From positions 1 through 42,682 of the forward strand of contig JANXWA010000030.1 in assembly GCA_025351385.1 (NCBI GenBank): DNA of 42,682 bases, in the 5' to 3' direction. Of the stretch, positions 1 to 8,568 are shown piece after piece (within the stretch, counting starts at the first letter, position 1; every line of letters starts with the position of its first letter). Position numbers and translations under genes: made by a program. The DNA comes from Acidimicrobiales bacterium (GTDB lineage Bacteria > Actinomycetota > Acidimicrobiia > Acidimicrobiales > RAAP-2). A model generated the notes under the pieces. That model was not told the DNA's origin. It saw nothing but the letters and a program-made list of their open reading frames with translations, and ran no database searches.

Positions 1-806
1 AGAGTCTGATCGCCGTTCAACACGTACGTAGCTCCGCCGGCATACTCAGTCCCACTCCCATCAGCGGCTGTATTCCAACCCACGAAGGAATGTCCTGGGT
101 TGGTAATTCCGGCACTCGATGGAAGAGAAACCGTTGCCCCCACTTGGCTACTCATGGAAGCAATGGTTCCGTTGCCACCGTTTGCCGTGAAACTAGCTGT
201 GTAAGTGGGTATTGGAGCCCACTGTGCGAAGAGGGAAAGACCACCTGCAAATCCGTAATTTGCACCGTCTGCGTAGTGCGTACCGCTTCCACTTGATGTT
301 GTCGCCCAATCCACAAAGGTGTACCCGACATTTGAAAAGGTCGGAATCAGATTGGCAATTGAAGTCAATTGGGTTGGTGAACTCGATGCCAAGTATGCAC
401 TAACGCTGTCGGAGAGATTCCTGTTCTCATAGAAAGTGACCGTGTTGACAACTGGGATCATTCTCCATTGCGCATACAAAGAAATGTCATTCGCAAAGGA
501 ATAGGTCCCGCCATCAGAGAAGTGTTCACCGCTTCCATTTGCCGATGTGGTCCAATCAATGAATGCCTCACCGGAGATTGAAAATAGTGGACTGAACGCG
601 GACATCAACTTAAGGGCCGTCGAACCACTTCCTATTTGGTAACTACTGACTGAGTCGCTTCCAGAAGCGTTCTCGAAGAATGTGACTGTGCTTACAGACG
701 GAAATGCACTTGCTGGCAACGAGAGGGAAATTGGTGCCAGGCCGACCACCAATATCAGCAGCAGCCGAGTGAAGCGACCAAAACCCAAGTGTTGGCTGCG
801 ATTCAT
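1..806 (-). CDS. Secreted InlB B-repeat (Listeria-Bacteroides repeat) surface protein, 3' end outside window
   Basis: The frame is open from an ATG at 806 to the window edge (268 codons), with an in-frame TGA four codons upstream, so the start is well placed. The N-terminus is a signal peptide: basic residues (MNRSQHLGFGRFTR), a hydrophobic core (LLLILVVGLAPISLSL) and a PASA/F cleavage site. Three repeats of about 75 residues follow, each opening with VTF or ASFTANGG, passing through a F-x-D/G-W core (EAFIDWTTSANGSG, YTFVDWATTSSGSG, HSFVGWNTAADGSG) and ending in LYAQW, LFAQW or equivalent. This is the InlB B-repeat pattern of cell-surface and adhesin proteins. The gene is clearly less GC-rich than the rest of the window, suggesting transfer or relaxed codon use. 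The anchor and full length are not visible. Confidence 0.85.
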   Translation of the reverse strand, partial: MNRSQHLGFGRFTRLLLILVVGLAPISLSLPASAFPSVSTVTFFENASGSDSVSSYQIGSGSTALKLMSAFSPLFSISGEAFIDWTTSANGSGEHFSDGGTYSFANDISLYAQWRMIPVVNTVTFYENRNLSDSVSAYLASSSPTQLTSIANLIPTFSNVGYTFVDWATTSSGSGTHYADGANYGFAGGLSLFAQWAPIPTYTASFTANGGNGTIASMSSQVGATVSLPSSAGITNPGHSFVGWNTAADGSGTEYAGGATYVLNGDQT

Positions 807-986
807 GACGTTGCGTCACTTGAAAATGAGACGCGAACACGGAGGGACATTTGGCGCATGGGAATTCCTTTGTCGATAGGTTCGCGCGCCTGGGCAAACA
901 AACGTACATACGGTGAAGTCGACTCCGATGGGAGCAATCGTGCCTCGGTGAACGCAGCGGAACGTCACCAGGGGTCATGGTCCTGA

Positions 987-1013
987 TGAATAAAAATCGC
1001 TACTTCGTGTCAA
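987..1013 (-). promoter_or_regulatory. Possible promoter of the InlB-repeat gene
   Basis: On the minus strand a perfect TTGACA (1013-1008) precedes an AT-rich stretch with TATTCA (992-987) after 15 bp. The hexamer spacing is short and the -10 is imperfect. It would leave a leader of about 180 nt before the ATG at 806. The rest of the 807-1083 gap between rlmB and this gene shows no other recognisable gene, and no clear terminator for rlmB. Confidence 0.3.
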
Positions 1014-1083
1014 CTACGTTCGCAGTGTAGGTGCGGCGACGTCTCGACGCCCTAGGGCACAATGACCCAAGTTGGATGCAGCC

Positions 1084-1950
1084 CTACGAGCGCCGACTCC
1101 GCTGTCGTGCGACCTCGAAGGCGGCCACCGAGACCGCTACACCGGCGTTCAAAGAGCTGATCTTGCCCAACTGGGGTATCGACACAACTGCCGCGCATCT
1201 CTTGCGAGTCAACGTAGAAAGTCCCTTCTCCTCGCCGCCCACGACGAGCGCGACGGGCATCGACCCCAGGTCGAGGTCATAGATCGAGTCCTTGGACTCG
1301 CCGGCGAGTCCGACGGTGAGCACGCCGACCTTGTTGAGTTGCTCCAGGGCCGCCGGAACGCCGCCCACGTCGCAGAACGTCAGGTACTCGATGGCCCCGG
1401 CCGCGGTCTTCGTCACCGAGGGCGAAATCCTCGCTGACCGGTGGCGCGGCACCACGACACCGGTCACGCCGGCGCCGTCGGCGCTGCGCAGCATCGCTCC
1501 GAGGTTGCGCGGGTCCGTCACGCCGTCACAGACCAGCAGGAACGGCCGCGGGACCTTCAAGAGCTCGTCCAGCCCGACGGTCTCAAGTCGCGACGCGATC
1601 GCCATGACCCCTTGGTGGCCCTCCGTGCGCGCCTCTCGGTCCAGTCGGGTCATCGAGATCACCTGGACCGGGACCCGCTGGCGCTGAGCCTCGAACTCGA
1701 TGGCGTCAAGGATGTCCGACGAGTCTTGCGCATCGGCGATGTAGATCTTCTGCACCGTGCGACGCCGAGCCTTCAACAGCTCGAGCACTGCGTGGCGGCC
1801 TTCGACCTGCTCCCCCCCGAGGCCTTCCTTGTCTCGCCCGCTCGGGGCTCTCCGGGGACCGCCGACCTGTCCTCCGGTCATCGGCCGGCCGCCCTGGCGC
1901 GGTGGGCGGCCAGCGGGCGATCCTCGTCGTGGTGCGGGGCGGGGGCTCAC
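1084..1950 (-). CDS. rlmB: 23S rRNA (guanosine-2'-O-)-methyltransferase, SpoU/TrmH family (RlmB-like)
   Basis: This 288-residue protein belongs to the SPOUT (trefoil-knot) 2'-O-ribose methyltransferases that act on rRNA or tRNA with S-adenosylmethionine. A basic Gly/Pro/Arg-rich N-terminal tail (1-40) leads to the SpoU substrate-binding domain (GRHAVLELL at 51-59). Motif 1 is DPRNLGAMLRSA (146-157, key Asn149), motif 2 LVVGGEEKGLS (235-245) and motif 3 IPQLGKISSLNAGVAVSVA (258-276). RlmB (G2251 of 23S rRNA) is the best guess; TsnR-like or tRNA targets cannot be excluded. The start overlaps the ispF stop as ATGA, so it is the last gene of the ispD-ispF-rlmB transcript, as in mycobacteria (Rv3579c), although cysS, which lies between ispF and this gene there, is absent here. 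Confidence 0.88.
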   Translation of the reverse strand: MSPRPAPRRGSPAGRPPRQGGRPMTGGQVGGPRRAPSGRDKEGLGGEQVEGRHAVLELLKARRRTVQKIYIADAQDSSDILDAIEFEAQRQRVPVQVISMTRLDREARTEGHQGVMAIASRLETVGLDELLKVPRPFLLVCDGVTDPRNLGAMLRSADGAGVTGVVVPRHRSARISPSVTKTAAGAIEYLTFCDVGGVPAALEQLNKVGVLTVGLAGESKDSIYDLDLGSMPVALVVGGEEKGLSTLTRKRCAAVVSIPQLGKISSLNAGVAVSVAAFEVARQRSRRS

Positions 1951-2417
1951 TCGATCTCCTCCAAGAGGGCCACGGCTGACGCCGCGATGCCCTCGGCGCG
2001 GCCGAGCGCGCCGAGACCCTCGGCGGTCGTCGCCTTCACCGTGACGAGGACGCCGACGACCGACGAGAGCTCGTCGGACATAGCCGGCATGAACTCGGCC
2101 AACTTCGGACGCTCCGCGATGATCGTGACGTCGGCTGAGACGACCCGAAGACCCTGGGCCGCGACGAGCTCCATGGTCAAGGTGAGTAGGTGACGCGAGG
2201 ACGCCCCGGCGAATTCGACGTCGGTGTCGGGGAAGTGCCGTCCCAGGTCGCCCAGGTTGGACGCCCCCAGCAGGGCGTCACAGAGCGCGTGAGTTGGGGC
2301 GTCGGCGTCGGAGTGGCCGACGAGCCCCGGACCCGGGACCTTCACGAGGCCGAGCCACAGTTCGCGCGTCGCGTCGTCACTGACGCGATGGACGTCAATT
2401 CCGTGTCCGATCCTCAT
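1947..2417 (-). CDS. ispF: 2-C-methyl-D-erythritol 2,4-cyclodiphosphate synthase
   Basis: IspF converts CDP-ME 2-phosphate to MEcPP with loss of CMP in the non-mevalonate isoprenoid pathway. At 156 residues it has normal family length. The metal ligands appear as the DVH pair (Asp8, His10) and His43 in GHSDADAPTHAL (34-45). HFPDTD (61-66) and the C-terminal family signature, here KATTAEGLGALGRAEGIA (128-145), are present. The signature differs from the common TTTE(K/G)LGF form by Ala substitutions, but the core is kept. It overlaps ispD by ATGA upstream and rlmB by ATGA downstream, implying translational coupling. Confidence 0.95.
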   Translation of the reverse strand: MRIGHGIDVHRVSDDATRELWLGLVKVPGPGLVGHSDADAPTHALCDALLGASNLGDLGRHFPDTDVEFAGASSRHLLTLTMELVAAQGLRVVSADVTIIAERPKLAEFMPAMSDELSSVVGVLVTVKATTAEGLGALGRAEGIAASAVALLEEIE

Positions 2418-3058
2418 CGGGGTCCCTCCGCGTGAGCGGCGACCTTGTCGAGGTCCTCGGGCAACGTGATCTTGATGTTGTCGACCTCTCCGGGCACGAC
2501 CACGACGCGCCCGCCCTGGGCCTCGACGAGGGCGGCGTCATCGGTGGCGTCGCCGCCGGTGGCATGGGCGCGCTCGAGCGACGCTCGCGTGAAGGCCTGG
2601 GGTGTCTGGACCGTCACCAGCTCGTCGCGCGGCACGGTCGCACGAACGACCATCGAACCACCGTCACGCGCGACGCGCTTGACGGTGTCCGTGATGGCGA
2701 GTCCGGGCACGGCGGCGTCGGCCCCGGCGATGACGGCGTTCACGACAGCGCGAAAGAGTGCGGGCGTCGCGAGCGGCCGGGCGGCGTCGTGCACGACGAC
2801 GACGTCGGCCTCCCGGCAGTGTTCAAGGCCGGCCCGGACCGATGAGGCCCTCGTCGGACCGCCGATGACGACCTGGTCAGCTCCTTCGCCCAGCCCGTCG
2901 TAGCCGAGCGGGACGACGAGCACCACGCGCGAGGCGACCGACCGGGCGGCTCGGACGCTATGGGCGGTCACGGTGCCGTCGTCGAGTGGAGAGAACTGCT
3001 TGAGCCCCCCGAATCGGAGACCCTGGCCGGCGGCCACCACCACGGCCGCGACCGACAT
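2414..3058 (-). CDS. ispD: 2-C-methyl-D-erythritol 4-phosphate cytidylyltransferase
   Basis: IspD transfers CMP from CTP to MEP, the third step of the MEP pathway. The 214-residue protein has the nucleotidyltransferase loop VAAGQGLRFGGLKQF (8-22), the family segment GGPTRASSVRAGL (66-78), VVVHDAARPL (87-96) with the catalytic-site Asp, VQTPQAF (150-156) and DNIKIT (193-198). It starts 2 bp after the carD stop and overlaps ispF by 4 bp. This carD-ispD-ispF order is the common actinobacterial one. The N-terminal Arg of the loop (R15) and Lys20 needed for phosphate binding are present. Confidence 0.95.
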   Translation of the reverse strand: MSVAAVVVAAGQGLRFGGLKQFSPLDDGTVTAHSVRAARSVASRVVLVVPLGYDGLGEGADQVVIGGPTRASSVRAGLEHCREADVVVVHDAARPLATPALFRAVVNAVIAGADAAVPGLAITDTVKRVARDGGSMVVRATVPRDELVTVQTPQAFTRASLERAHATGGDATDDAALVEAQGGRVVVVPGEVDNIKITLPEDLDKVAAHAEGPR

Positions 3059-3060
3059 GA

Positions 3061-3549
3061 CTACGGCAGGACCGAGGCGAGCTTTTCTTCAGCCGCTTCC
3101 GTGTCCACGTTCAGCGCGAACGTCAGCTCCGAGACGAGGATCTGGCGGGCCCGCGTCAGCATCCGCTTCTCGCCGGCTGAGAGACCCTTGTCCTTGTCAC
3201 GGATCGAGAGGTTCCGCACTACCTCGGCGACCTGGTAGATGTCGCCCGAACGGAGCTTCTCGGAGTGGTTCTTGAATCGACGGGACCAGTTCGTGGGCAT
3301 GCGCGCCTCCTTCTTGCGAAGTACCGCGAAGACCTCCTCGACCTCTTCGTCGTTGATCACGTCGCGTAGTCCCACCGACTCGGCGTTGGCGACCGGAACC
3401 ATCAAGACGAGGTCGGTGTAGGCGACCTTCAGCTTCAGATAGTCCTGCTTCACGTCAAAGGCCGTCATCTTCTCGATCTTTTCCACGGTGCAGGCGCCGT
3501 GGTGGGGGTAGACGAGTCGATCGCCCTTTTTGTACTTGCGAACTGTCAT
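3061..3549 (-). CDS. carD: CarD family RNA polymerase-binding transcription regulator
   Basis: CarD binds the RNA polymerase beta subunit and stabilises open complexes, notably at rRNA promoters; it is essential in mycobacteria. The 162-residue product has the N-terminal Tudor-like RNAP-interaction domain (YKKGDRLVYPHHGACTVEKI) and the C-terminal helical DNA-binding domain (PTNWSRRFKNHSEKLRSGD; AEVVRNL; LSAGEKRMLTRARQILVSEL), matching mycobacterial CarD in length and layout. I place the start at the ATG at 3549, with GAGGAG 10 nt upstream, rather than the in-frame TTG six codons earlier, which lacks a Shine-Dalgarno sequence. It lies 71 bp after radA and 2 bp before ispD. Confidence 0.93.
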   Translation of the reverse strand: MTVRKYKKGDRLVYPHHGACTVEKIEKMTAFDVKQDYLKLKVAYTDLVLMVPVANAESVGLRDVINDEEVEEVFAVLRKKEARMPTNWSRRFKNHSEKLRSGDIYQVAEVVRNLSIRDKDKGLSAGEKRMLTRARQILVSELTFALNVDTEAAEEKLASVLP

Positions 3550-3569
3550 GAACCAGGTTCTCCTCAAGG

Positions 3570-3634
3570 GGAATCCGCCCGTAGGGCGATAGGGGGATTA
3601 GTAATTCTACCGCACTTTGCTCACGACGTGTCAG
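3570..3634 (-). promoter_or_regulatory. Possible carD promoter and leader hairpin
   Basis: Minus strand: CTGACA (3634-3629, inside the last codons of radA) and TAGAAT (3609-3604) are separated by 19 bp. The predicted leader then contains the perfect inverted repeat CGCCC-TAC-GGGCG (3588-3576) before the GAGGAG ribosome-binding site. The long spacer makes this a weak prediction, but a dedicated carD promoter would fit the largest gap in this operon apart from the clpC promoter. Confidence 0.35.
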
Positions 3635-4955
3635 CCCGGGCGAACGCGATTGCCTGGGCGAGTGACGAGCAGCGCTGTACGGTCACGCCGGCCACTGGCT
3701 CGAGCTCGCCCTCGGTGGGGACGATGACGGTGGTGGCGCCAAGACGTTGGGCCTCTCGGACGCGACGGGTGAGACCGGCGACCGCCCGCAGCTCGCCGGC
3801 GAGACCGACCTCTCCCATAGCGGCGAGGGAGCGCGCCACCGCGAAGCCGACCGTCGCCGAGGCGACCGCGAGGGCCAGCGCAACGTCGACGCCCGGCTCG
3901 CTCGCCGCCAGGCCGCCCGCGGTCGCCGCGAACACGTCGAGACCGCTCGTGTCGACGCGACAGCGCGATTCGAGGACGGCCAGCATCAGGGCGAGCCGCT
4001 GGGCCGACACCTGGTGGGCGACTCGACGCGGCGAGCCCGACCCCGAGGCGACGAGCGCCTGCATCTCGACGAGGAACGAGCGCGAACCGTCGTTGGTGAC
4101 GGTGAAGACGACTCCGGGCACGGTGAGGCACGGTCCTCGAAGCACGGCAGCGTCGGCCAGTTCGCGCAGACCCTCGGGGGCCATCTCGAAGAGGCCGACC
4201 TCGCCCGTCGGCCCGAAGCGGTGCTTCTGCGCGCGGATGATGCGCAGCGAGCCGTGCCGATCCCCCTCGATGCGCACGACCGTGTCGACCAGATGCTCGA
4301 GCGCCCGCGGTCCCGCCAGCTCACCATCCTTGGTGACGTGCCCGATGATCAAGAGCGCGGTGCCGGTCGCCTTGGCGACGGCGCACAGCCGTTCGGCGAC
4401 GTGGCGAACCTGCGGGACCGATCCGGCGACGCCGCCCAGCGCGTCGTCACAGAGTGCCGAGACGGAGTCGACGACGCAGAAGGTCGGTCGACGCTCAACC
4501 AGCAGCCGCTCGACCGTGTCGACGTCGCGCGTCTCGAGGACCTCGAGTCCCGCCGGGACGTCGCCGAGACGTCTCGCGCGCTGGGCCACCTGGGCCGGCG
4601 ACTCCTCGACCGCGACCAAGAGGACGCTCGTCGCACGCAGGGCGAGCGCGCGCAGCGCCATCAGCGCCAGGGTCGACTTGCCCACTCCCGGCTCGCCGTA
4701 GAGCAGCGTCGTCGATCCGGCGATGAAGCCTCCGCCGAGCACCCGGTCGAGTTCCGCAACCCCGGTCGATCGGACCGCAGCGGTGCCCTCGCCGACGTCG
4801 CGCAGTGACGTTGTCGTCGGCACGGCGACGACGCGGCCGCGCGTGTCGTTCTCTTCGACGAGGGTGTTCCACTGTCCGCAGCCCGGACAGCGTCCCGCCC
4901 AGCGCGGCGATGTCGTGCCGCAGTCGTGACAGACGTGGATGGAGTGGCTCTTCAC
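3621..4955 (-). CDS. radA: DNA repair protein RadA/Sms
   Basis: RadA is a RecA-like, DnaB-type helicase-related ATPase that promotes branch migration during recombination and repair. The 444-residue product has the four-Cys zinc finger (Cys9, Cys12, Cys23, Cys26), a Walker A loop GEPGVGKS (87-94), Walker B around FCVVDSVSAL, the RadA-specific motif as KHRFG (244-248, normally KNRFG) and a C-terminal Lon-protease-like domain (from about 300; DVALALAVASA). The Asn-to-His change in the signature motif is notable but sits in a complete protein. Start is GTG at 4955, 28 bp after clpC, so probably cotranscribed with it. Confidence 0.94.
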   Translation of the reverse strand: MKSHSIHVCHDCGTTSPRWAGRCPGCGQWNTLVEENDTRGRVVAVPTTTSLRDVGEGTAAVRSTGVAELDRVLGGGFIAGSTTLLYGEPGVGKSTLALMALRALALRATSVLLVAVEESPAQVAQRARRLGDVPAGLEVLETRDVDTVERLLVERRPTFCVVDSVSALCDDALGGVAGSVPQVRHVAERLCAVAKATGTALLIIGHVTKDGELAGPRALEHLVDTVVRIEGDRHGSLRIIRAQKHRFGPTGEVGLFEMAPEGLRELADAAVLRGPCLTVPGVVFTVTNDGSRSFLVEMQALVASGSGSPRRVAHQVSAQRLALMLAVLESRCRVDTSGLDVFAATAGGLAASEPGVDVALALAVASATVGFAVARSLAAMGEVGLAGELRAVAGLTRRVREAQRLGATTVIVPTEGELEPVAGVTVQRCSSLAQAIAFARADTS

Positions 4956-4983
4956 CCCCGCGACGCTAGGTACGGGGTGTGAC

Positions 4984-7488
4984 CTACGCGTTGGGCGACA
5001 GGTCCTCGAAGTCGACCGAGGGGGGCAGGCCCTCGACGCCTTCGAAGGTGAGGATGGTCCCCTCGGGTCCCTCGGCGGTGTCGACCACGATGGTCTGACC
5101 GGCGTGGAACTCCTTGAAGAGGATCTTCTCGGAGAGGGCGTCCTCGACGAACTGCTGGACCGCTCGACGAAGTGGTCGCGCGCCGAGTTCGGGGTCGTAG
5201 CCCTTGTCGGCGAGGAAGCCCTGAGCCGCGGCTGACAGCTCGAGTCCGAGACCCTGCACCGCCAGCTGCTCGCGCAGTCGGGTGATGAACATGTCGGCGA
5301 TCAGGATCACCTCGTCCTTGGTCAGCTCGTGGAAGACGATGGTGTCGTCGATGCGGTTGAGGAACTCCGGGCGGAAGTGGGCCTTCAGGGCCTGGTGGAC
5401 CTTCTCCTTCATGCGCTCGTGGCTCGCGACGTCCGAGGCCTTGCCGAAGCCGATCGCGGCCTTGCGCAGGTCGGCCGTACCGAGGTTCGAGGTCATGATC
5501 AGGATCGTGTTCTTGAAGTCGACCGCGCGGCCCTGCGCGTCGGTTAGACGGCCGTCCTCGAGGATCTGCAACAACGTGTTGAAGACGTCGGGGTGGGCCT
5601 TCTCAACCTCGTCGAAGAGCACGACGGAGAAGGGCTTGCGCCGAACGGCCTCGGTCAACTGCCCGCCCTCGTCGTAGCCGACGTAGCCGGGGGGCGAGCC
5701 GACGAGGCGGCTCACCGAGTGCTTCTCCATGTACTCGGACATGTCGAGCTGGATCAGCGCGTCCTCGTCGTCGAAGAGGAACTCGGCGAGCGTCTTGGCG
5801 AGCTCGGTCTTGCCCACGCCGGTCGGCCCGAGGAAGATGAACGACCCGCCCGGCCGCTTGGGGTCCTTGAGGCCCGCGCGAGTGCGTCGGATGGCTCGAC
5901 TGAGCGACGTGACGGCCTCCTCCTGGCCCACGATGCGCTTGTGGAGCTCGTCCTCCATGCGCAGCAGCTTGGTGGTCTCCTCCTCGGTCAGGCGGTAGAC
6001 GGGGATGCCGGTCCACACGGCCAGCACCTCCGCGATGGTGTCCTCGTCAACGAGGTCGAAGGTGACGCCGCCCGAGGCCTTCACGGTCGCGTCGAGCGCC
6101 TCCTTCTTCGACACGAGATCGCGCTCTTGCTCCTCGAGGGCCTTGGCCTGTTCGAGGGCGCCGCTCTCCATGGCGGACTCCTTGTCGGCGCGCACGCGAA
6201 GGATGTCCTCGTCGTAGCGCTTGGCCGCGGGCGGGGTGTCCATTCGTCGGATGCGCAGGCGGCTGCCGGCCTCGTCGATGAGGTCGATGGCCTTGTCGGG
6301 CAAGAAGCGGTCCGAGATGTAGCGGTCGGCGAGGTTCGCCGCCGCGATCAGCGCCTGGTCGGTGATCTTCACCGCGTGGAACTCCTCGTAGACCTCGCGC
6401 AGGCCCTTCAGGATGTCGATCGTCATGGCGACCGACGGCTGCTCGACCTTCACCGGCTGGAACCGGCGCTCGAGGGCGGCGTCCTTCTCGATGTGCTTGC
6501 GGTACTCGTCGATGGTGGTGGCCCCGATGGTCTGCAACTCACCGCGGGCCAGCATCGGCTTCAGGATCGACGCTGCGTCGATGGCCCCCTCGGCGGCCCC
6601 GGCACCCACCAGGGTGTGGATTTCGTCGATGAACAAGATGATGTCACCGCGGGTGCGGATCTCCTTCAGCACCTTCTTCAGGCGCTCCTCGAAGTCACCG
6701 CGGTAGCGGCTTCCCGCGACGAGCGCGCCAAGGTCGAGGGTGTAGAGCTGCTTGCCAGCCAGCGTGACCGGCACCTGGTTGGCGACGATCAGCTGGGCGA
6801 GCCCCTCGACGATGGCGGTCTTGCCGACGCCGGGCTCCCCTATGAGGACCGGGTTGTTCTTCGTGCGGCGCGAGAGCACCTGCATCACGCGCTCGACTTC
6901 CTTCTCGCGCCCGACGAGCGGGTCGAGCTTGCCCTCGCGAGCGAACTGCGTGAGGTTGCGCCCGAACTGGTCGAGGACGGCCGAGCCGCCGGCGCCCTCG
7001 GGGTCGCTCTTTTGACCGGCGGAGCCGCCTGAGGCGCCGGTCTCCTTGCCGGCCTGGCCGGACATCATCTGGATGACCTGGGTGCGTACGCGAGCCATGT
7101 CGGCGCCGAGGTCGCTGAGGACCTGAGCGGCGACGCCGTCGCCCTCACGCACGAGCCCGAGCAGCATGTGTTCGGTGCCGATGTAGGAGTGTCCCAACTG
7201 GAGGGCCTCGCGCAGCGAGAGCTCCAGGACCTTCTTGGCCCGCGGGGTGAACGGCGGCGATCCGGGGGACGGGTTGGTATTCGCCCCAATCGCCTCTTCG
7301 ACCTTCTCACGCACGACGTCAAAGGTGACCCCCAGGGCGTCGAGCGCCTTAGCGGCGACCCCCTCACCCTCGCGAATCAGGCCCAGCAGGATGTGCTCGG
7401 TACCAATGAAGGCATGGTTGAGGTCGCGCGCTTCCTCCTGTGCAAGTACGAGGACTCGGCGGGCACGGTCTGTGAATCGTTCGAACAA
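4984..7488 (-). CDS. clpC: ATP-dependent Clp protease ATP-binding subunit ClpC
   Basis: This AAA+ unfoldase feeds proteins to ClpP. The 834-residue protein has two Clp N repeats (about 5-70 and 80-145), D1 with Walker A GEPGVGKT, a UVR/M-domain segment ([20 protein letters not shown]) that marks ClpC rather than ClpB, and D2 with [19 protein letters not shown] and the small C-terminal domain. Translation starts at a TTG at 7488 ([20 protein letters not shown]), supported by AAAGGA six nt upstream; a nearby ATG at 7495 is in another frame. It is divergent from the polyprenyl synthase gene and heads the run clpC-radA-carD-ispD-ispF-rlmB. Confidence 0.96.
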   Translation of the reverse strand: MFERFTDRARRVLVLAQEEARDLNHAFIGTEHILLGLIREGEGVAAKALDALGVTFDVVREKVEEAIGANTNPSPGSPPFTPRAKKVLELSLREALQLGHSYIGTEHMLLGLVREGDGVAAQVLSDLGADMARVRTQVIQMMSGQAGKETGASGGSAGQKSDPEGAGGSAVLDQFGRNLTQFAREGKLDPLVGREKEVERVMQVLSRRTKNNPVLIGEPGVGKTAIVEGLAQLIVANQVPVTLAGKQLYTLDLGALVAGSRYRGDFEERLKKVLKEIRTRGDIILFIDEIHTLVGAGAAEGAIDAASILKPMLARGELQTIGATTIDEYRKHIEKDAALERRFQPVKVEQPSVAMTIDILKGLREVYEEFHAVKITDQALIAAANLADRYISDRFLPDKAIDLIDEAGSRLRIRRMDTPPAAKRYDEDILRVRADKESAMESGALEQAKALEEQERDLVSKKEALDATVKASGGVTFDLVDEDTIAEVLAVWTGIPVYRLTEEETTKLLRMEDELHKRIVGQEEAVTSLSRAIRRTRAGLKDPKRPGGSFIFLGPTGVGKTELAKTLAEFLFDDEDALIQLDMSEYMEKHSVSRLVGSPPGYVGYDEGGQLTEAVRRKPFSVVLFDEVEKAHPDVFNTLLQILEDGRLTDAQGRAVDFKNTILIMTSNLGTADLRKAAIGFGKASDVASHERMKEKVHQALKAHFRPEFLNRIDDTIVFHELTKDEVILIADMFITRLREQLAVQGLGLELSAAAQGFLADKGYDPELGARPLRRAVQQFVEDALSEKILFKEFHAGQTIVVDTAEGPEGTILTFEGVEGLPPSVDFEDLSPNA

Positions 7489-7508
7489 TTGTCATCCTTT
7501 GTGCGTCA

Positions 7509-7522
7509 ACACTTAGCAGTGT
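7509..7522. promoter_or_regulatory. Inverted repeat ACACT-TAGC-AGTGT in the clpC upstream region
   Basis: A perfect 5-4-5 inverted repeat lies 20 bp upstream of the clpC TTG, in the 102-bp divergent region shared with the polyprenyl synthase gene. On the minus strand it overlaps a possible weak -10 (TACACT). It does not match the ClgR, HspR/HAIR or CIRCE patterns I know. An operator is possible; chance is also possible. Confidence 0.25.
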
Positions 7523-7590
7523 ACCGGTCGATTGCGACGGATACGCCCCACCCCTCGGACCACCGACAACGCTCAATTAGGGTGGAAGTT

Positions 7591-8568
7591 GTGAATCCTC
7601 ACGAGAGATTGCAGCTGGCTTCGGTCGAAGCCGACCTCGCGAGGCTCGAGACGCTGCTAGCCGAGTCGGTGATCTTCGGCGACCCCTACCTGGACTCGGT
7701 GACGACCCACCTGATCTACGCCGGCGGCAAGCGGCTGCGACCATTGCTCGCTGTCGCCTCGGCGACCGGCGGCGCCCGCGAGGCCACCCAGGAGGACCTG
7801 CTCGGCGGCGTGGCGCTCGAACTCATGCACCTCGCGTCGCTCTACCACGACGACGTCATGGACGAGGCCGAGGTCCGGCGCAACGTCGACAGCGTGAACG
7901 CCCGGTACGGGAACCTCATCGCCATCGTCGCCGGCGACTACCTCATGGCCCGCTCCGCGGCCATCGCGGCCGATCTGGGCACCGACGTCGCCGGACTTCT
8001 CGCGCGCACGCTCGCCTGGCTGACCCGCGGCCAGGTCTCCGAGGTGCGCACCGCCTTCTCGGTGGAGCGAACCGAGGCCGAGTACTTCGAGGCCATCGAG
8101 GGCAAGACCGCGTCGCTCATGGCCTCGAGCTGTCGGGTCGGAGCGATCACCGCCGGCCTCGCGCACAAGGAGACCGAGGCCCTGACGGAGTTCGGACGCT
8201 GCTTCGGGATGATCTACCAGTTGCGCGACGACGTCCTGGACATCATTGCGACCGACAACCAGCTCGGCAAGCCGGCCGGTCAGGACCTCGCCGAGGGCAT
8301 CTACAACTTGCCAACCCTGTTCGCGCTGCGCGACCCGCTGATCGGCGTGGAGCTGCGCGGCGTGCTCGGCCACTCCCTCGACGACGAGGACCGCGAGCGG
8401 GCGCGCAAGCTCGTCGTCGCCACCGACGGCATCGAGCGGACCATCGCGGCCGCGCAGAGCTTTCTCGACCGGGCCCACGTCGCACTCGAGTCCGTGCCGA
8501 GCGAGTCTCTGCGAAGCGGCTTCTCGTCGCTCATCGAGTCGCTGCTCGAGGACCTTCCCGCGTACTAG
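7591..8568 (+). CDS. Long-chain (E)-polyprenyl diphosphate synthase
   Basis: Trans-isoprenyl diphosphate synthase, condensing IPP units, most likely for the menaquinone side chain. From GTG 7591 (325 residues) it shows GGKRLRP (45-51), the first Asp-rich motif HDDVMD (Asp87, Asp88, Asp91) followed by an Arg-Arg pair, GKTASL (171-176) and the second Asp-rich motif LRDDVLD (Asp213, Asp214, Asp217). Small residues (Ala-Ser) at the fifth and fourth positions before the first motif resemble long-chain octa/heptaprenyl synthases rather than FPP or short GGPP synthases; product length is inference. GGTGGAAG precedes the chosen start; an in-frame GTG also exists at 7582. It is head-to-head with clpC and its TAG shares the palindrome CTAG with the lysS stop. 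Confidence 0.9.
   Translation: MNPHERLQLASVEADLARLETLLAESVIFGDPYLDSVTTHLIYAGGKRLRPLLAVASATGGAREATQEDLLGGVALELMHLASLYHDDVMDEAEVRRNVDSVNARYGNLIAIVAGDYLMARSAAIAADLGTDVAGLLARTLAWLTRGQVSEVRTAFSVERTEAEYFEAIEGKTASLMASSCRVGAITAGLAHKETEALTEFGRCFGMIYQLRDDVLDIIATDNQLGKPAGQDLAEGIYNLPTLFALRDPLIGVELRGVLGHSLDDEDRERARKLVVATDGIERTIAAAQSFLDRAHVALESVPSESLRSGFSSLIESLLEDLPAY

Noticed and set aside
643-978. 111-codon minus-strand frame
   Set aside because: Overlaps the signal-peptide region of the InlB-repeat gene in another frame and has no recognisable features.
5593-7032. 479-codon plus-strand frame
   Set aside because: Antisense shadow of clpC caused by high GC; composition is low-complexity with no domain.
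7168-7590. Open extension upstream of the polyprenyl synthase start
   Set aside because: It runs antisense through the N-domain of clpC; family similarity begins only after GTG 7591.
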